From NCBI RefSeq assembly GCF_041679265.1, contig NZ_JBGFSM010000004.1:186001-250000 (forward strand): a stretch of 64,000 nucleotides of DNA. The letters run 5' to 3'. The position numbers were made by a program, and so were the translations under genes. Below, in pieces: positions 30,458 to 38,157 of this stretch (position 1 is the first letter of the stretch; every line of letters begins with the position of its first letter). A model generated the notes under the pieces. It worked only from the letters and a program-made list of their open reading frames with translations. It ran no database searches and was not told where the DNA came from. Origin of the DNA: Autumnicola sp041679265 (GTDB lineage: Bacteria; Bacteroidota; Bacteroidia; Flavobacteriales; Flavobacteriaceae).

Positions 30458-30596
30458 TCACCTCATCGCGAAAGTAAGGAGGTAGTTTTTCATTGGTCTA
30501 TCTTAACTTCACAACACAACAACACATCACATCCCGGCCGCCCGGGCAAGGCGGAGACCATTGTTTAACATTATCCCGGCTTTATCCCGGATAATA
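30458..30596 (+). promoter_or_regulatory. Structured pnp leader with SD-like motif and short open frame
   Basis: The 200-bp leader of pnp holds ACCTC/GAGGT (30460-30483), the GC-rich hairpin CCCGG-CCGC-CCGGG (30533-30546) and ATTATCC/GGATAAT (30570-30595). An exact AAGGAGGT occurs at 30476-30483, partly inside the first stem. A 33-codon frame runs from TTG 30493 to TAA 30594 and ends inside the last hairpin. PNPase autoregulates through its leader in enterobacteria. Whether this is a regulatory leader, a leader peptide or chance is open. Confidence 0.35.
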
Positions 30597-30614
30597 TAGA
30601 ATTCAAAAAACATT

Positions 30615-32855
30615 ATGATTCCAAAGACATTTAAAGAGGTTATCGATCTTGGAGACGGAAGAGAAATCTCCATCGAAACCGGAAAACTGGCAAAACAGGC
30701 CCATGGGTCGGTTGTTGTACAAATGGGAAATGCCATGCTACTTTGTACCGTGGTATCTTCTTATACTCCCACCACTATGGATTTCTTTCCTTTAACCTTA
30801 GATTATCGTGAAAAATTTGCGGCAGCAGGACTTTTCCCGGGTGGTTACTTTAAGAGGGAAGCTCGCCCAAGCAGCGAGGAAATTTTAGTGATGAGACTGG
30901 TAGACCGCGTATTGCGCCCGCTTTTCCCTAAAGATTACAAATTTGAAACACAGGTGATGATCCAGTTGATGTCTCATGACGACGAGGTGATGCCAGATGC
31001 ACTGGCAGGACTTGCCGCTTCTGCAGCCATTCAATTATCTGACATTCCTTTTGAAACACCTATTTCTGAAGCAAGAGTAGCCAGAATAAATGGAGAATTT
31101 ATACTGAACCCTAGCCGTGAAGCTTTGAAAGAAGCAGATATGGATATTATGGTGGGAGCTTCTGCAGATTCTGTGATGATGGTTGAGGGCCAGTTTGATG
31201 AGTGTTCAGAAGAAGAAATGGCTGAGGCCATTAAATTTGCGCACGAGGCAATTAAAAAACAATGTGAGGCACAGGTTAGGCTTGCCGAAGCATTTGGTAA
31301 AAAAGAAACCCGGGAATACGAAACTGCAAGAGAAGACGAAAGTCTTGAGAAAAAAGTTCATGAGGCCACTTACCAAAAGGCTTATGATATCGCCAAACAG
31401 GGGCTTGGGAAGAAAGAACGTTCTGAAGCTTTTTCAGAATTAAAAGAAGAAGTAAAAGCCTTGTTTACTGAAGAAGAACTGGAAGAAAACCTTGCGCTTG
31501 TTAGCAATTATTTTAACAAGGCCCATAAGGCTGCCGTGAGAGACCTTACCTTAAAAGAGGGAATCCGGCTGGACGGAAGAAAGACTAACGAAATTCGTCC
31601 AATATGGTGTGAGGTAGATTATTTACCTTCCACTCATGGCTCAGCAATATTTACAAGAGGAGAAACACAGGCGCTGGCAACAGTTACTTTGGGAACTTCA
31701 AGAGAAGCAAACCAGGTAGATTTACCTACCCAACAGGGAGAAGAGACCTTTTATTTACATTATAACTTTCCTCCATTTTCAACCGGAGAAGCTTACCCAA
31801 TAAGAGGTACTTCAAGACGCGAGATTGGCCATGGAAATCTGGCACAAAGAGCGCTTAAAGGAATGATCCCTGCAGATTGTCCTTATACTGTACGTGTGGT
31901 TTCTGAAGTTTTGGAATCTAATGGATCGTCTTCTATGGCTACCGTTTGTGCGGGGACAATGGCATTGATGGATTCTGGGGTGCAGCTTAAAAAACCTGTT
32001 TCAGGTATCGCGATGGGATTAATTTCCCAGGGGGAAGATTTCGCTGTACTTTCTGATATTCTTGGAGATGAAGATCACCTTGGGGATATGGACTTTAAAG
32101 TAACCGGAACCGCAGACGGGATTACTGCCTGCCAGATGGATATTAAAATTAAAGGTCTTTCCTATGAAATTTTAGTAAAAGCTTTAAAACAAGCCCGCGA
32201 AGGAAGACTTCATATTCTTGAAAAACTGACTGACACCATTGCGCAGCCAAACGAAAATGTAAAAGCACATTCTCCAAAAATTATCACCAGAAGAATTCCT
32301 AATGAATTTATTGGAGCTTTAATTGGACCGGGAGGAAAAGTTATTCAGGAGCTACAAAAAGAAACTAAAACAGAGATCGTTATTAACGAAGATCCTGTTA
32401 CTGAAGAAGGAATTGTTGAAATTCTTGGAACACAACAGGAAGGCATTGATAAGGTACTTGCTAAAATCGAATCTATTACTTTTAAACCTGAAAAAGGTAG
32501 CGTTTACGAAGTGAAAGTGATAAAAGTATTGGATTTTGGTGCAGTGGTGGAATATTTAGATGCCCCTGGTAACGAAGTTTTACTGCATATTTCTGAACTT
32601 GCGTGGGAACGTACAGATAATGTTACAGATGTTTTAAATATTGGTGATGTTATAGATGTGAAATATTTTGGTATAGATCCAAAAACAAGAAAAGAGAAGG
32701 TTTCCCGTAAGGCACTTCTTGATAAACCGGAAGGATACCAGGCCAGGCCCCCAAGAGATAATGACCGTAACGACAGGGGTCGTGACAACAGAGGCTCCAG
32801 GGACAACCGTGGCGGAAGAAATGATCGTGGAAGAGATCGTAGAAAAGACGATTAA
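30615..32855 (+). CDS. pnp: Polyribonucleotide nucleotidyltransferase (PNPase)
   Basis: 746 residues; a 3'-5' phosphorolytic exoribonuclease and RNA-tailing enzyme. Two RNase PH-like halves are visible, the first with DYREKFAAAGLFPGGYFKRE and RLVDRVLRPLFP, the second with GIRLDGRKTNEIRPI, TRGETQALATVTLG and SNGSSSMATVCAGT. Between them is the all-helical domain. The C-terminus holds a KH domain (IPNEFIGALIGPGGKVIQELQ), an S1 domain (GSVYEVKVIKVLDFGAVVEY) and an Arg/Asp/Asn-rich tail (NDRGRDNRGSRDNRGGRNDR). It is preceded by a structured leader and followed by a terminator. Confidence 0.96.
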   Translation: MIPKTFKEVIDLGDGREISIETGKLAKQAHGSVVVQMGNAMLLCTVVSSYTPTTMDFFPLTLDYREKFAAAGLFPGGYFKREARPSSEEILVMRLVDRVLRPLFPKDYKFETQVMIQLMSHDDEVMPDALAGLAASAAIQLSDIPFETPISEARVARINGEFILNPSREALKEADMDIMVGASADSVMMVEGQFDECSEEEMAEAIKFAHEAIKKQCEAQVRLAEAFGKKETREYETAREDESLEKKVHEATYQKAYDIAKQGLGKKERSEAFSELKEEVKALFTEEELEENLALVSNYFNKAHKAAVRDLTLKEGIRLDGRKTNEIRPIWCEVDYLPSTHGSAIFTRGETQALATVTLGTSREANQVDLPTQQGEETFYLHYNFPPFSTGEAYPIRGTSRREIGHGNLAQRALKGMIPADCPYTVRVVSEVLESNGSSSMATVCAGTMALMDSGVQLKKPVSGIAMGLISQGEDFAVLSDILGDEDHLGDMDFKVTGTADGITACQMDIKIKGLSYEILVKALKQAREGRLHILEKLTDTIAQPNENVKAHSPKIITRRIPNEFIGALIGPGGKVIQELQKETKTEIVINEDPVTEEGIVEILGTQQEGIDKVLAKIESITFKPEKGSVYEVKVIKVLDFGAVVEYLDAPGNEVLLHISELAWERTDNVTDVLNIGDVIDVKYFGIDPKTRKEKVSRKALLDKPEGYQARPPRDNDRNDRGRDNRGSRDNRGGRNDRGRDRRKDD

Positions 32856-32882
32856 TTTCCGGATTTTATAGTGTAGTATTAT

Positions 32883-32914
32883 ATGCCTCTGAAGAAATTT
32901 AGGGGCATTTTTAT
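32883..32914 (+). terminator. Rho-independent terminator after pnp
   Basis: ATGCCTCT (32883-32890) pairs with AGGGGCAT (32901-32908) with one G-U, followed by T residues. Confidence 0.75.
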
Positions 32915-32920
32915 TTAAAA

Positions 32921-33345
32921 ATGTTGAATTTTGAAAGACAAGCCGAAACGGCAATTTTCAGCACAGAGGAAACCTTTATAAAATTTTGGATTAGAAATTT
33001 TGAATTTTGAATGAGACCACTAAAATGGTAATTCCCAGCTGGCAAAACCGGCTTTTCCCGAATTCCGAACTAAAAACTATTGTTTACTTCAATCATCCCG
33101 GCCTTCGCCCACTTCTTAAAGTGTTGGGGAGCGGATTTATTCTAAATGTTGAATTTTGAATGGATATTTTTATATTTTGAGAGATTTCAAATGGCAGATT
33201 TCGCCTGCAGAAAACCGGCATTCCCCTTACTCCGAACTAAAACTTCGGACATTCAAAAGACATTTGAATAAGGCCTGGAAATAACAATTTTCACCAAACA
33301 GCAATATCCCATTCCCCAACTATGAACTCCGAACTATAGTCTAGG
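32921..33345. repeat. Degenerate intergenic repeats between pnp and the sigma factor gene
   Basis: No gene is seen in the 712-bp spacer 32856-33567. Three copies of TTGAATTTTGAA (32924, 33000, 33149) and three of TCCGAACTA (near 33064, 33230 and 33328) alternate. Two copies of an AAAACCGGC segment followed by C/T-rich sequence lie between them. This looks like a decayed roughly 100-170-bp repeat. Confidence 0.5.
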
Positions 33346-33396
33346 GTCTATTTTTAAATCTTTTCACTTTCAACTTTAAAATCTTTGCGTTAGGGA

Positions 33397-33464
33397 TTGC
33401 AGCGAAAAGCCCACAGCTGCTGCAGGCAGCGAGGACTTGTAGCGAAAAGCCCGGCCCGAAGGGC
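33397..33464. other. GC-rich structured element with 16-bp direct repeat, possible small RNA
   Basis: TTGCAGCGAAAAGCCC (33397-33412) and TTGTAGCGAAAAGCCC (33437-33452) are 40 bp apart. They flank a GCTG-CTGCAGG-CAGC palindromic stretch and are followed by GCCC-GAA-GGGC. The element is markedly more GC-rich than its surroundings. From memory, similar sequence occurs in intergenic regions of other flavobacteria, but this was not checked. Confidence 0.4.
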
Positions 33465-33554
33465 AACGCCAATAAAAAATTTTTAAGTTTTTTTGTAACA
33501 TTACGACTACTCCTTACGTATAAACAAATACAAGAGCTATTCATATTAAAATCC

Positions 33555-33560
33555 AAGGAG
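33555..33560 (+). promoter_or_regulatory. Shine-Dalgarno sequence of the sigma factor gene
   Basis: AAGGAG ends 7 bp before the ATG at 33568. This is ideal spacing and unusual, because none of the other start regions I inspected in this window carries such a motif. Bacteroidota generally initiate without Shine-Dalgarno pairing. Confidence 0.7.
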
Positions 33561-33567
33561 AAGATAG

Positions 33568-34431
33568 ATGAGACAACTTAAAATTACGAAGCAGGTTACA
33601 AATCGTGAAACTGCCTCGCTGGATAAGTATTTGCAAGAAATTGGTAAAGTTGATTTAATTACTGCCGATGAAGAGGTGGAATTGGCTCAGCGAATAAAGG
33701 CGGGTGATAACCGTGCTTTGGAAAAATTGACCAAAGCGAATTTACGTTTTGTGGTTTCGGTTGCAAAACAATATCAAAATCAGGGATTAACACTGCCCGA
33801 CCTTATTAATGAAGGTAATTTAGGACTGATTAAAGCTGCGAAACGTTTTGACGAAACACGAGGTTTTAAATTCATTTCTTACGCGGTATGGTGGATTCGC
33901 CAATCGATATTGCAGGCCCTTGCCGAGCAATCCCGAATTGTGCGTTTACCGTTGAACAAGATTGGTTCTATTAACAAGATCAATAAAACTTTTGCTTTCT
34001 TAGAGCAATCTCACGAACGCCCACCGAGTGCGGAAGAAATCGCCAAAGAACTGGACATGACCATTAATGACGTTAAGGAATCTATGAAAAATTCCGGTCG
34101 TCATGTATCTATGGATGCTCCTTTAGTGGAAGGTGAAGATTCCAACCTTTACGATGTATTGCGTAGTGGGGAATCTCCAAATCCTGACAAAGAATTACTA
34201 CATGAGTCCCTTAGAACCGAGATTGAGAGGGCTTTGGAAACTTTAACTCCGCGTGAAGCCGATGTAATTCGACTTTATTTTGGCCTGGGAGATCAACATC
34301 CTATGACTTTGGAAGAGATTGGCGAGACTTTTGATCTTACACGTGAAAGGGTTAGGCAAATTAAAGAAAAAGCCATAAGAAGATTAAAACATACTTCCAG
34401 AAGTAAGATTCTTAAAACATACTTAGGATAA
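33568..34431 (+). CDS. rpoD: Primary RNA polymerase sigma factor (sigma-70 family, RpoD/SigA)
   Basis: 287 residues, the short form typical of Bacteroidota, lacking the long region 1.1 of proteobacterial RpoD. Region 1.2 is visible (DKYLQEIGKVDLITADEEVELAQRI, here as DKYLQEIGKV and EEVELAQRIKAGD). Region 2 has NLRFVVSVAKQYQNQGL, LINEGNLGLIKAAKRFD and FKFISYAVWWIRQSI. Region 3 starts RIVRLPLNKIGS, and region 4 contains TLEEIGETFDLTRERVRQI with the helix-turn-helix. This is the housekeeping factor expected to read the TTG/TAnnTTTG promoters. A Shine-Dalgarno motif precedes it and two tandem terminators follow. Confidence 0.95.
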   Translation: MRQLKITKQVTNRETASLDKYLQEIGKVDLITADEEVELAQRIKAGDNRALEKLTKANLRFVVSVAKQYQNQGLTLPDLINEGNLGLIKAAKRFDETRGFKFISYAVWWIRQSILQALAEQSRIVRLPLNKIGSINKINKTFAFLEQSHERPPSAEEIAKELDMTINDVKESMKNSGRHVSMDAPLVEGEDSNLYDVLRSGESPNPDKELLHESLRTEIERALETLTPREADVIRLYFGLGDQHPMTLEEIGETFDLTRERVRQIKEKAIRRLKHTSRSKILKTYLG

Positions 34432-34446
34432 GATATTTAAGATGAC

Positions 34447-34497
34447 AACAGTTTAGTGCCGGAGTGATGACCGGTATGAAAATAACTGTTCGTTTTT
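34447..34497 (+). terminator. First terminator after the sigma factor gene
   Basis: Outer arms AACAGTT (34447-34453) and AACTGTT (34484-34490) enclose the hairpin CCGG-AGTGATGA-CCGG (34459-34474). A T-run follows. Confidence 0.65.
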
Positions 34498-34510
34498 TGA
34501 TTGATGAATG

Positions 34511-34537
34511 ACCCCGGAGTGATGACCGGGGTTTTTT
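34511..34537 (+). terminator. Second terminator after the sigma factor gene
   Basis: ACCCCGG (34511-34517), loop AGTGATGA, CCGGGGT (34526-34532), then T residues. Loop and inner stem are identical to the hairpin 53 bp upstream. Confidence 0.9.
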
Positions 34538-34652
34538 CTTTTAAGCATATTCCTTTTTGTAACTTCAACACAAGCTAAACATGTGTTAATCAACTTCATT
34601 CTGTTTATTTTTTCTACAATTTCTATGTATTTTTTCCTCTAAAATTGCCAAT

Positions 34653-35522
34653 ATGGAAGAAAGGAAGAAAATTTTAGTCGCAGGGGCATCCGGTGCCCTG
34701 GGCTTTGAAATTGTAAAATTCATGAGCGAGAAGGGATATGAACTTAGAGTACTTACCAGATCTGATGAAGGAGCAAAAAAACTTGCCCCATACTGCAATG
34801 ATATATGGCAGGCCGATGCCAGCAAAGAACCTGCTAAAATTGAAAATATTTCAGCAGGAATAGATACAGTAGTTTCGGCATTGGGCAATAGTGTAAGCCT
34901 TTTTACGCCAAACAAAGAATCCTTCTATGAGATAGATTATCAGTCTAACAAAAACCTTCTCCAGGATGCCAAAAAGAATAATATAAAACGCTTTGTTTAC
35001 ATTTCCATTAAAGGAGCAGACAGCAATAAAGACTATACCGTAGCCAATGCACATAAGCTTTTTGAACAGGAACTAAGGGCGTCTTCTATCCCGCACACTA
35101 TTATTAGACCGGTAGGTTTCTTCTCCGGAATTCATGATCTGGCCATTATGGCGAAACGTAATGTGATCCCGGTAGTGGGAGATGGCAGCGCTAAAACCAA
35201 TAGCATACACCATAAAGATTTAGCCAAAGTGGTAATACGTTATGTAGATTCCGGACCGGAATTAATTGAAGTTGGCGGGCCAAAAATACATACCCGGCTC
35301 GAAATGGCAGAAATGATAAAAGAAGCCATTGGCGGCAACATCATTAAAATTCCGGAAATAGTTGCAGATGCAGGGCTTGCCATGCCAAAATTCTTCGAGG
35401 ATTTTCATGACAAACTGGATTATTTCAAGTACATTACTACCAGGGACATGATTGGTGAATCATACGGCACCACAACCTTTAAAGAATATTTGAGTAACCT
35501 GGATAAAAATCAGCTGCCTTAA
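34653..35522 (+). CDS. NAD(P)-binding, NmrA/atypical-SDR family protein
   Basis: 289 residues with an N-terminal Rossmann motif (ILVAGASGALGFEIVKFM), GIDTVVSALGN, an RFVYISIKGAD strand and IPHTIIRPVGFFSG. These are features of atypical short-chain dehydrogenases and NmrA-like proteins that bind NAD(P) and act as oxidoreductases or redox sensors. The classical YxxxK catalytic pair is not obvious, so activity is uncertain. Its stop codon overlaps the ATG of the next gene (TAATG), so it is probably made together with the CrtI-like oxidoreductase. Confidence 0.75.
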   Translation: MEERKKILVAGASGALGFEIVKFMSEKGYELRVLTRSDEGAKKLAPYCNDIWQADASKEPAKIENISAGIDTVVSALGNSVSLFTPNKESFYEIDYQSNKNLLQDAKKNNIKRFVYISIKGADSNKDYTVANAHKLFEQELRASSIPHTIIRPVGFFSGIHDLAIMAKRNVIPVVGDGSAKTNSIHHKDLAKVVIRYVDSGPELIEVGGPKIHTRLEMAEMIKEAIGGNIIKIPEIVADAGLAMPKFFEDFHDKLDYFKYITTRDMIGESYGTTTFKEYLSNLDKNQLP

Positions 35523-36955
35523 TGAATAGTACTTATGACGCGATTATAATTGGTAGTGGATCAAATGGTTTATCGGCAGCAATTCAACTTCAGCAGAAAG
35601 GTTTAAGAACTGCTGTTTTTGAACAGGCGTCCATTCCGGGAGGGGCCACAAAAACTCTAGAGGTAACCCTGCCGGGCTTTAAACATGACATTGGATCTGC
35701 AATTCTCCCGCTGGGCTACGCTTCACCTTTTCTAAGAGAATTGCCACTGGACAACCATGGCCTGGAATGGATATTTCCCAAGATTCCCTATTCCCATCCA
35801 TTTGCAGACGGCTCTGCATTTTCCTGCTACAATGATCTTGATAAGACCGCAGCACAATTTCCTGAAGACGCACAGGCATATAAAGATCTTTTTGAGCCCA
35901 TTGTAAACGACTGGTCAAAAATTGAAAACAACCTGCTAGGCCCGTTGAAGTGGCCGAAGCATCCCCTTAAATTATCTAAATTTGGGATAAAGGCTTTTAC
36001 ATCTGCCCATAACCTGGTTAATCATTATTTCAAAAACGAAAAAACAAAAGTGTTTTTCTATGGTTCAGCAGCACACTCTACCCTTCCATTAACCGCCGTT
36101 GCATCTTCTTCTTTTGGTCTGGTATTAACAGCTATGGCCCATAAATATGGCTGGCCATTTCCTAAGGGAGGTGCCGGCAAATTTATTGAAGCCATGCTTT
36201 CTTACTATAAATCTTTAAATGGCGAGATCTACTTAGATCAAAAAGTGACCAGTATAAAGGATCTACCAGAGGCAAAGGCCTACCTGTTTGATTTAACACC
36301 AAAACAGCTCCTTGAAATAGAAGGAACTAAATTTACATCCCTTTACCGGAGAAGAATGGAGAACTATCAATACGGCGCGGGAGTTTTTAAAATGGACTGG
36401 GCCCTGAGTGAACCCATCCCTTGGACCAATCCAAAATGCAGGAAATCTGGCACCGTACACCTTGGGTTCAGCCAGGAAGAACTGGAAAGGTCTGAAAATT
36501 CCACACATCACCACAGTACCAATAAAAATCCGTATGTTTTACTTGCCCAGCATTCCATCTTTGATTCCACTAGGGCTCCGGGCAATCAACATACGGCGTG
36601 GGCTTATTGTCACGTTCCAAATGGGAATCTAAGAGATTACACCAGAGAAATTGAAATGCAAATAGAAAAGGCCGCTCCTGGATTTAAAGATTGCATCCTG
36701 GCAAAATCTACTATGAATACTCGGGCTTTAGAAAACTTTAATCCAAACCTTGTGGGCGGAGATATTAACGGGGGTAGCCAGGATATTACCCAGCTGTTCA
36801 ACAGGCCGGTTACCAGACTCTCCCCCTATTCCACTCCAGATCCAAGGGTTTATATTTGTTCATCTTCCACACCTCCCGGCGGCGGAGTGCATGGAATGGG
36901 AGGTTACAGTGCTTCACAAAAGGTTCTTCATGACCACTTTAGAAAATATTACTAA
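35522..36955 (+). CDS. Phytoene-dehydrogenase-like FAD-dependent oxidoreductase
   Basis: 477 residues. The N-terminal dinucleotide fold IIIGSGSNGLSAAIQLQQKG followed by FEQASIPGGATKT is the CrtI/amine-oxidase FAD-binding pattern. The C-terminal VYICSSSTPPGGGVHGMGGY is the second FAD contact region of the family. Members desaturate, isomerise or saturate polyprenoids such as carotenoids and retinoids. No other carotenoid genes are adjacent, so the substrate is unknown. It is translationally coupled to the preceding NAD(P)-binding protein; a BLUF photoreceptor gene follows 86 bp later. Confidence 0.78.
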   Translation: MNSTYDAIIIGSGSNGLSAAIQLQQKGLRTAVFEQASIPGGATKTLEVTLPGFKHDIGSAILPLGYASPFLRELPLDNHGLEWIFPKIPYSHPFADGSAFSCYNDLDKTAAQFPEDAQAYKDLFEPIVNDWSKIENNLLGPLKWPKHPLKLSKFGIKAFTSAHNLVNHYFKNEKTKVFFYGSAAHSTLPLTAVASSSFGLVLTAMAHKYGWPFPKGGAGKFIEAMLSYYKSLNGEIYLDQKVTSIKDLPEAKAYLFDLTPKQLLEIEGTKFTSLYRRRMENYQYGAGVFKMDWALSEPIPWTNPKCRKSGTVHLGFSQEELERSENSTHHHSTNKNPYVLLAQHSIFDSTRAPGNQHTAWAYCHVPNGNLRDYTREIEMQIEKAAPGFKDCILAKSTMNTRALENFNPNLVGGDINGGSQDITQLFNRPVTRLSPYSTPDPRVYICSSSTPPGGGVHGMGGYSASQKVLHDHFRKYY

Positions 36956-37041
36956 CTCTATTAATATGAAATAGAACTTTTCCTTTTGAACAATTCCTAA
37001 AATTTTATATTTTCGGAACGACTAACCATAAAGTTTTTGAA

Positions 37042-37452
37042 ATGAGTCATGCCATATGTTATGTAAGTACCGCGAATCCGGAGTTAAATGATGAGGATAT
37101 TGAAGAAGTGCTTAACTGGAGTAAAAATTGGAATAACAGCCATCAAATTACAGGCATTTTGTTATATTCTGAAGGTAATTTTTTCCAGGTCCTGGAGGGA
37201 AAACATGATATTTTAACTGACCTTTTTCAAAATATAAGAAAAGATAAAAGACACCACAGCTTAATTAAAATATTCGAAAAAGAGATCAAAAAAGAAGCCT
37301 TTACCGAATATGAGGTCGATTTTGTATCGGAAAGAACAAAATTTAATGAAGAGGCACTTAAATTCTACCTGGATAGTATCCAAAATCTGGACGCCACTTC
37401 ACAAAAAGTTGTAGAGAACATGTTGAACGCACTCATATTTTCTAATAGATAG
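37042..37452 (+). CDS. BLUF-domain blue-light photoreceptor
   Basis: 136 residues, a stand-alone BLUF protein that binds FAD and senses blue light through hydrogen-bond switching. Key residues line up with the family: Tyr7 (ICYVSTA), Asn31 or Asn32 in the NNSHQITGILLY helix-strand, and Gln49 in FFQVLEG. About 40 residues follow the core and may form capping helices for partner contacts; there is no EAL, GGDEF or HTH output domain. The next gene upstream is a CrtI-like oxidoreductase, and the downstream neighbour is rpe with its own promoter. The output partner is unknown. Confidence 0.9.
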   Translation: MSHAICYVSTANPELNDEDIEEVLNWSKNWNNSHQITGILLYSEGNFFQVLEGKHDILTDLFQNIRKDKRHHSLIKIFEKEIKKEAFTEYEVDFVSERTKFNEEALKFYLDSIQNLDATSQKVVENMLNALIFSNR

Positions 37453-37464
37453 TTTTATTCTTGT

Positions 37465-37492
37465 TACTTTTGTTGTTGAAATACAACAAAAG
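37465..37492 (+). promoter_or_regulatory. -7 box overlapping a perfect inverted repeat before rpe
   Basis: TACTTTTG (37465-37472) matches TAnnTTTG. It overlaps a 10-bp perfect inverted repeat, CTTTTGTTGT (37467-37476) and ACAACAAAAG (37483-37492), that ends 2 bp before the rpe ATG. This could be an operator or a start-proximal hairpin. Confidence 0.4.
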
Positions 37493-37494
37493 CT

Positions 37495-38157
37495 ATGACA
37501 AAAAAATTGATCGCCCCTTCACTTCTTGCTGCCGATTTCGGAAATTTACAGCGGGATATTGAACTGGTGAACAACAGTGATGCAGATTGGTTTCACATAG
37601 ACATCATGGATGGTGTTTTTGTTCCCAATATCTCTTATGGAATGCCGGTTCTTGAAGCTATTTCCCAACATGCCACCAAACCGCTAGACGTTCATCTTAT
37701 GATTATTGAGCCGGACCGATATATAAAGCGATTTGCAAAACTTGGTGCAGCTCACCTTACCGTGCATTTTGAGACCTGCACCCATCTTCACAGGAGTCTT
37801 CAGCTAATTAAAGCTGAAGGAATGAAAACAGGGGTGGCTATAAATCCTCATACCAATGTAAGCTTGTTGAAGGATGTGATTTGTGATATTGATATTGTCC
37901 TGCTCATGAGCGTGAATCCCGGATTTGGAGGACAAAACTTTATTGAGAACACTTTTCATAAAATAAAACAACTTAAGGATCTAATATCTCAAAACAATGC
38001 TGGCACTCTTATTGAAGTGGACGGCGGGGTAACAGATGAAAATGCTTTACAACTGGCACAGGCGGGGGCAGACGTGCTTGTGGCAGGCAGTTTTGTATTT
38101 AAATCTAAAAATCAATTAGAAACCATTAAAAACCTCAAGCAACTTGCCAACTCCTGA
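37495..38157 (+). CDS. rpe: Ribulose-phosphate 3-epimerase
   Basis: 220 residues forming a TIM barrel that interconverts ribulose-5-phosphate and xylulose-5-phosphate in the pentose phosphate and nucleotide precursor pathways. Recognised by IAPSLLAADFGNL, WFHIDIMDGVFVPNIS, DVHLMIIEPDRYI, LLMSVNPGFGGQNFI and EVDGGVTDENA, which hold the metal-binding His and Asp residues. The next gene starts inside its last codons (14-bp overlap), so the two are co-transcribed. Confidence 0.95.
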   Translation: MTKKLIAPSLLAADFGNLQRDIELVNNSDADWFHIDIMDGVFVPNISYGMPVLEAISQHATKPLDVHLMIIEPDRYIKRFAKLGAAHLTVHFETCTHLHRSLQLIKAEGMKTGVAINPHTNVSLLKDVICDIDIVLLMSVNPGFGGQNFIENTFHKIKQLKDLISQNNAGTLIEVDGGVTDENALQLAQAGADVLVAGSFVFKSKNQLETIKNLKQLANS

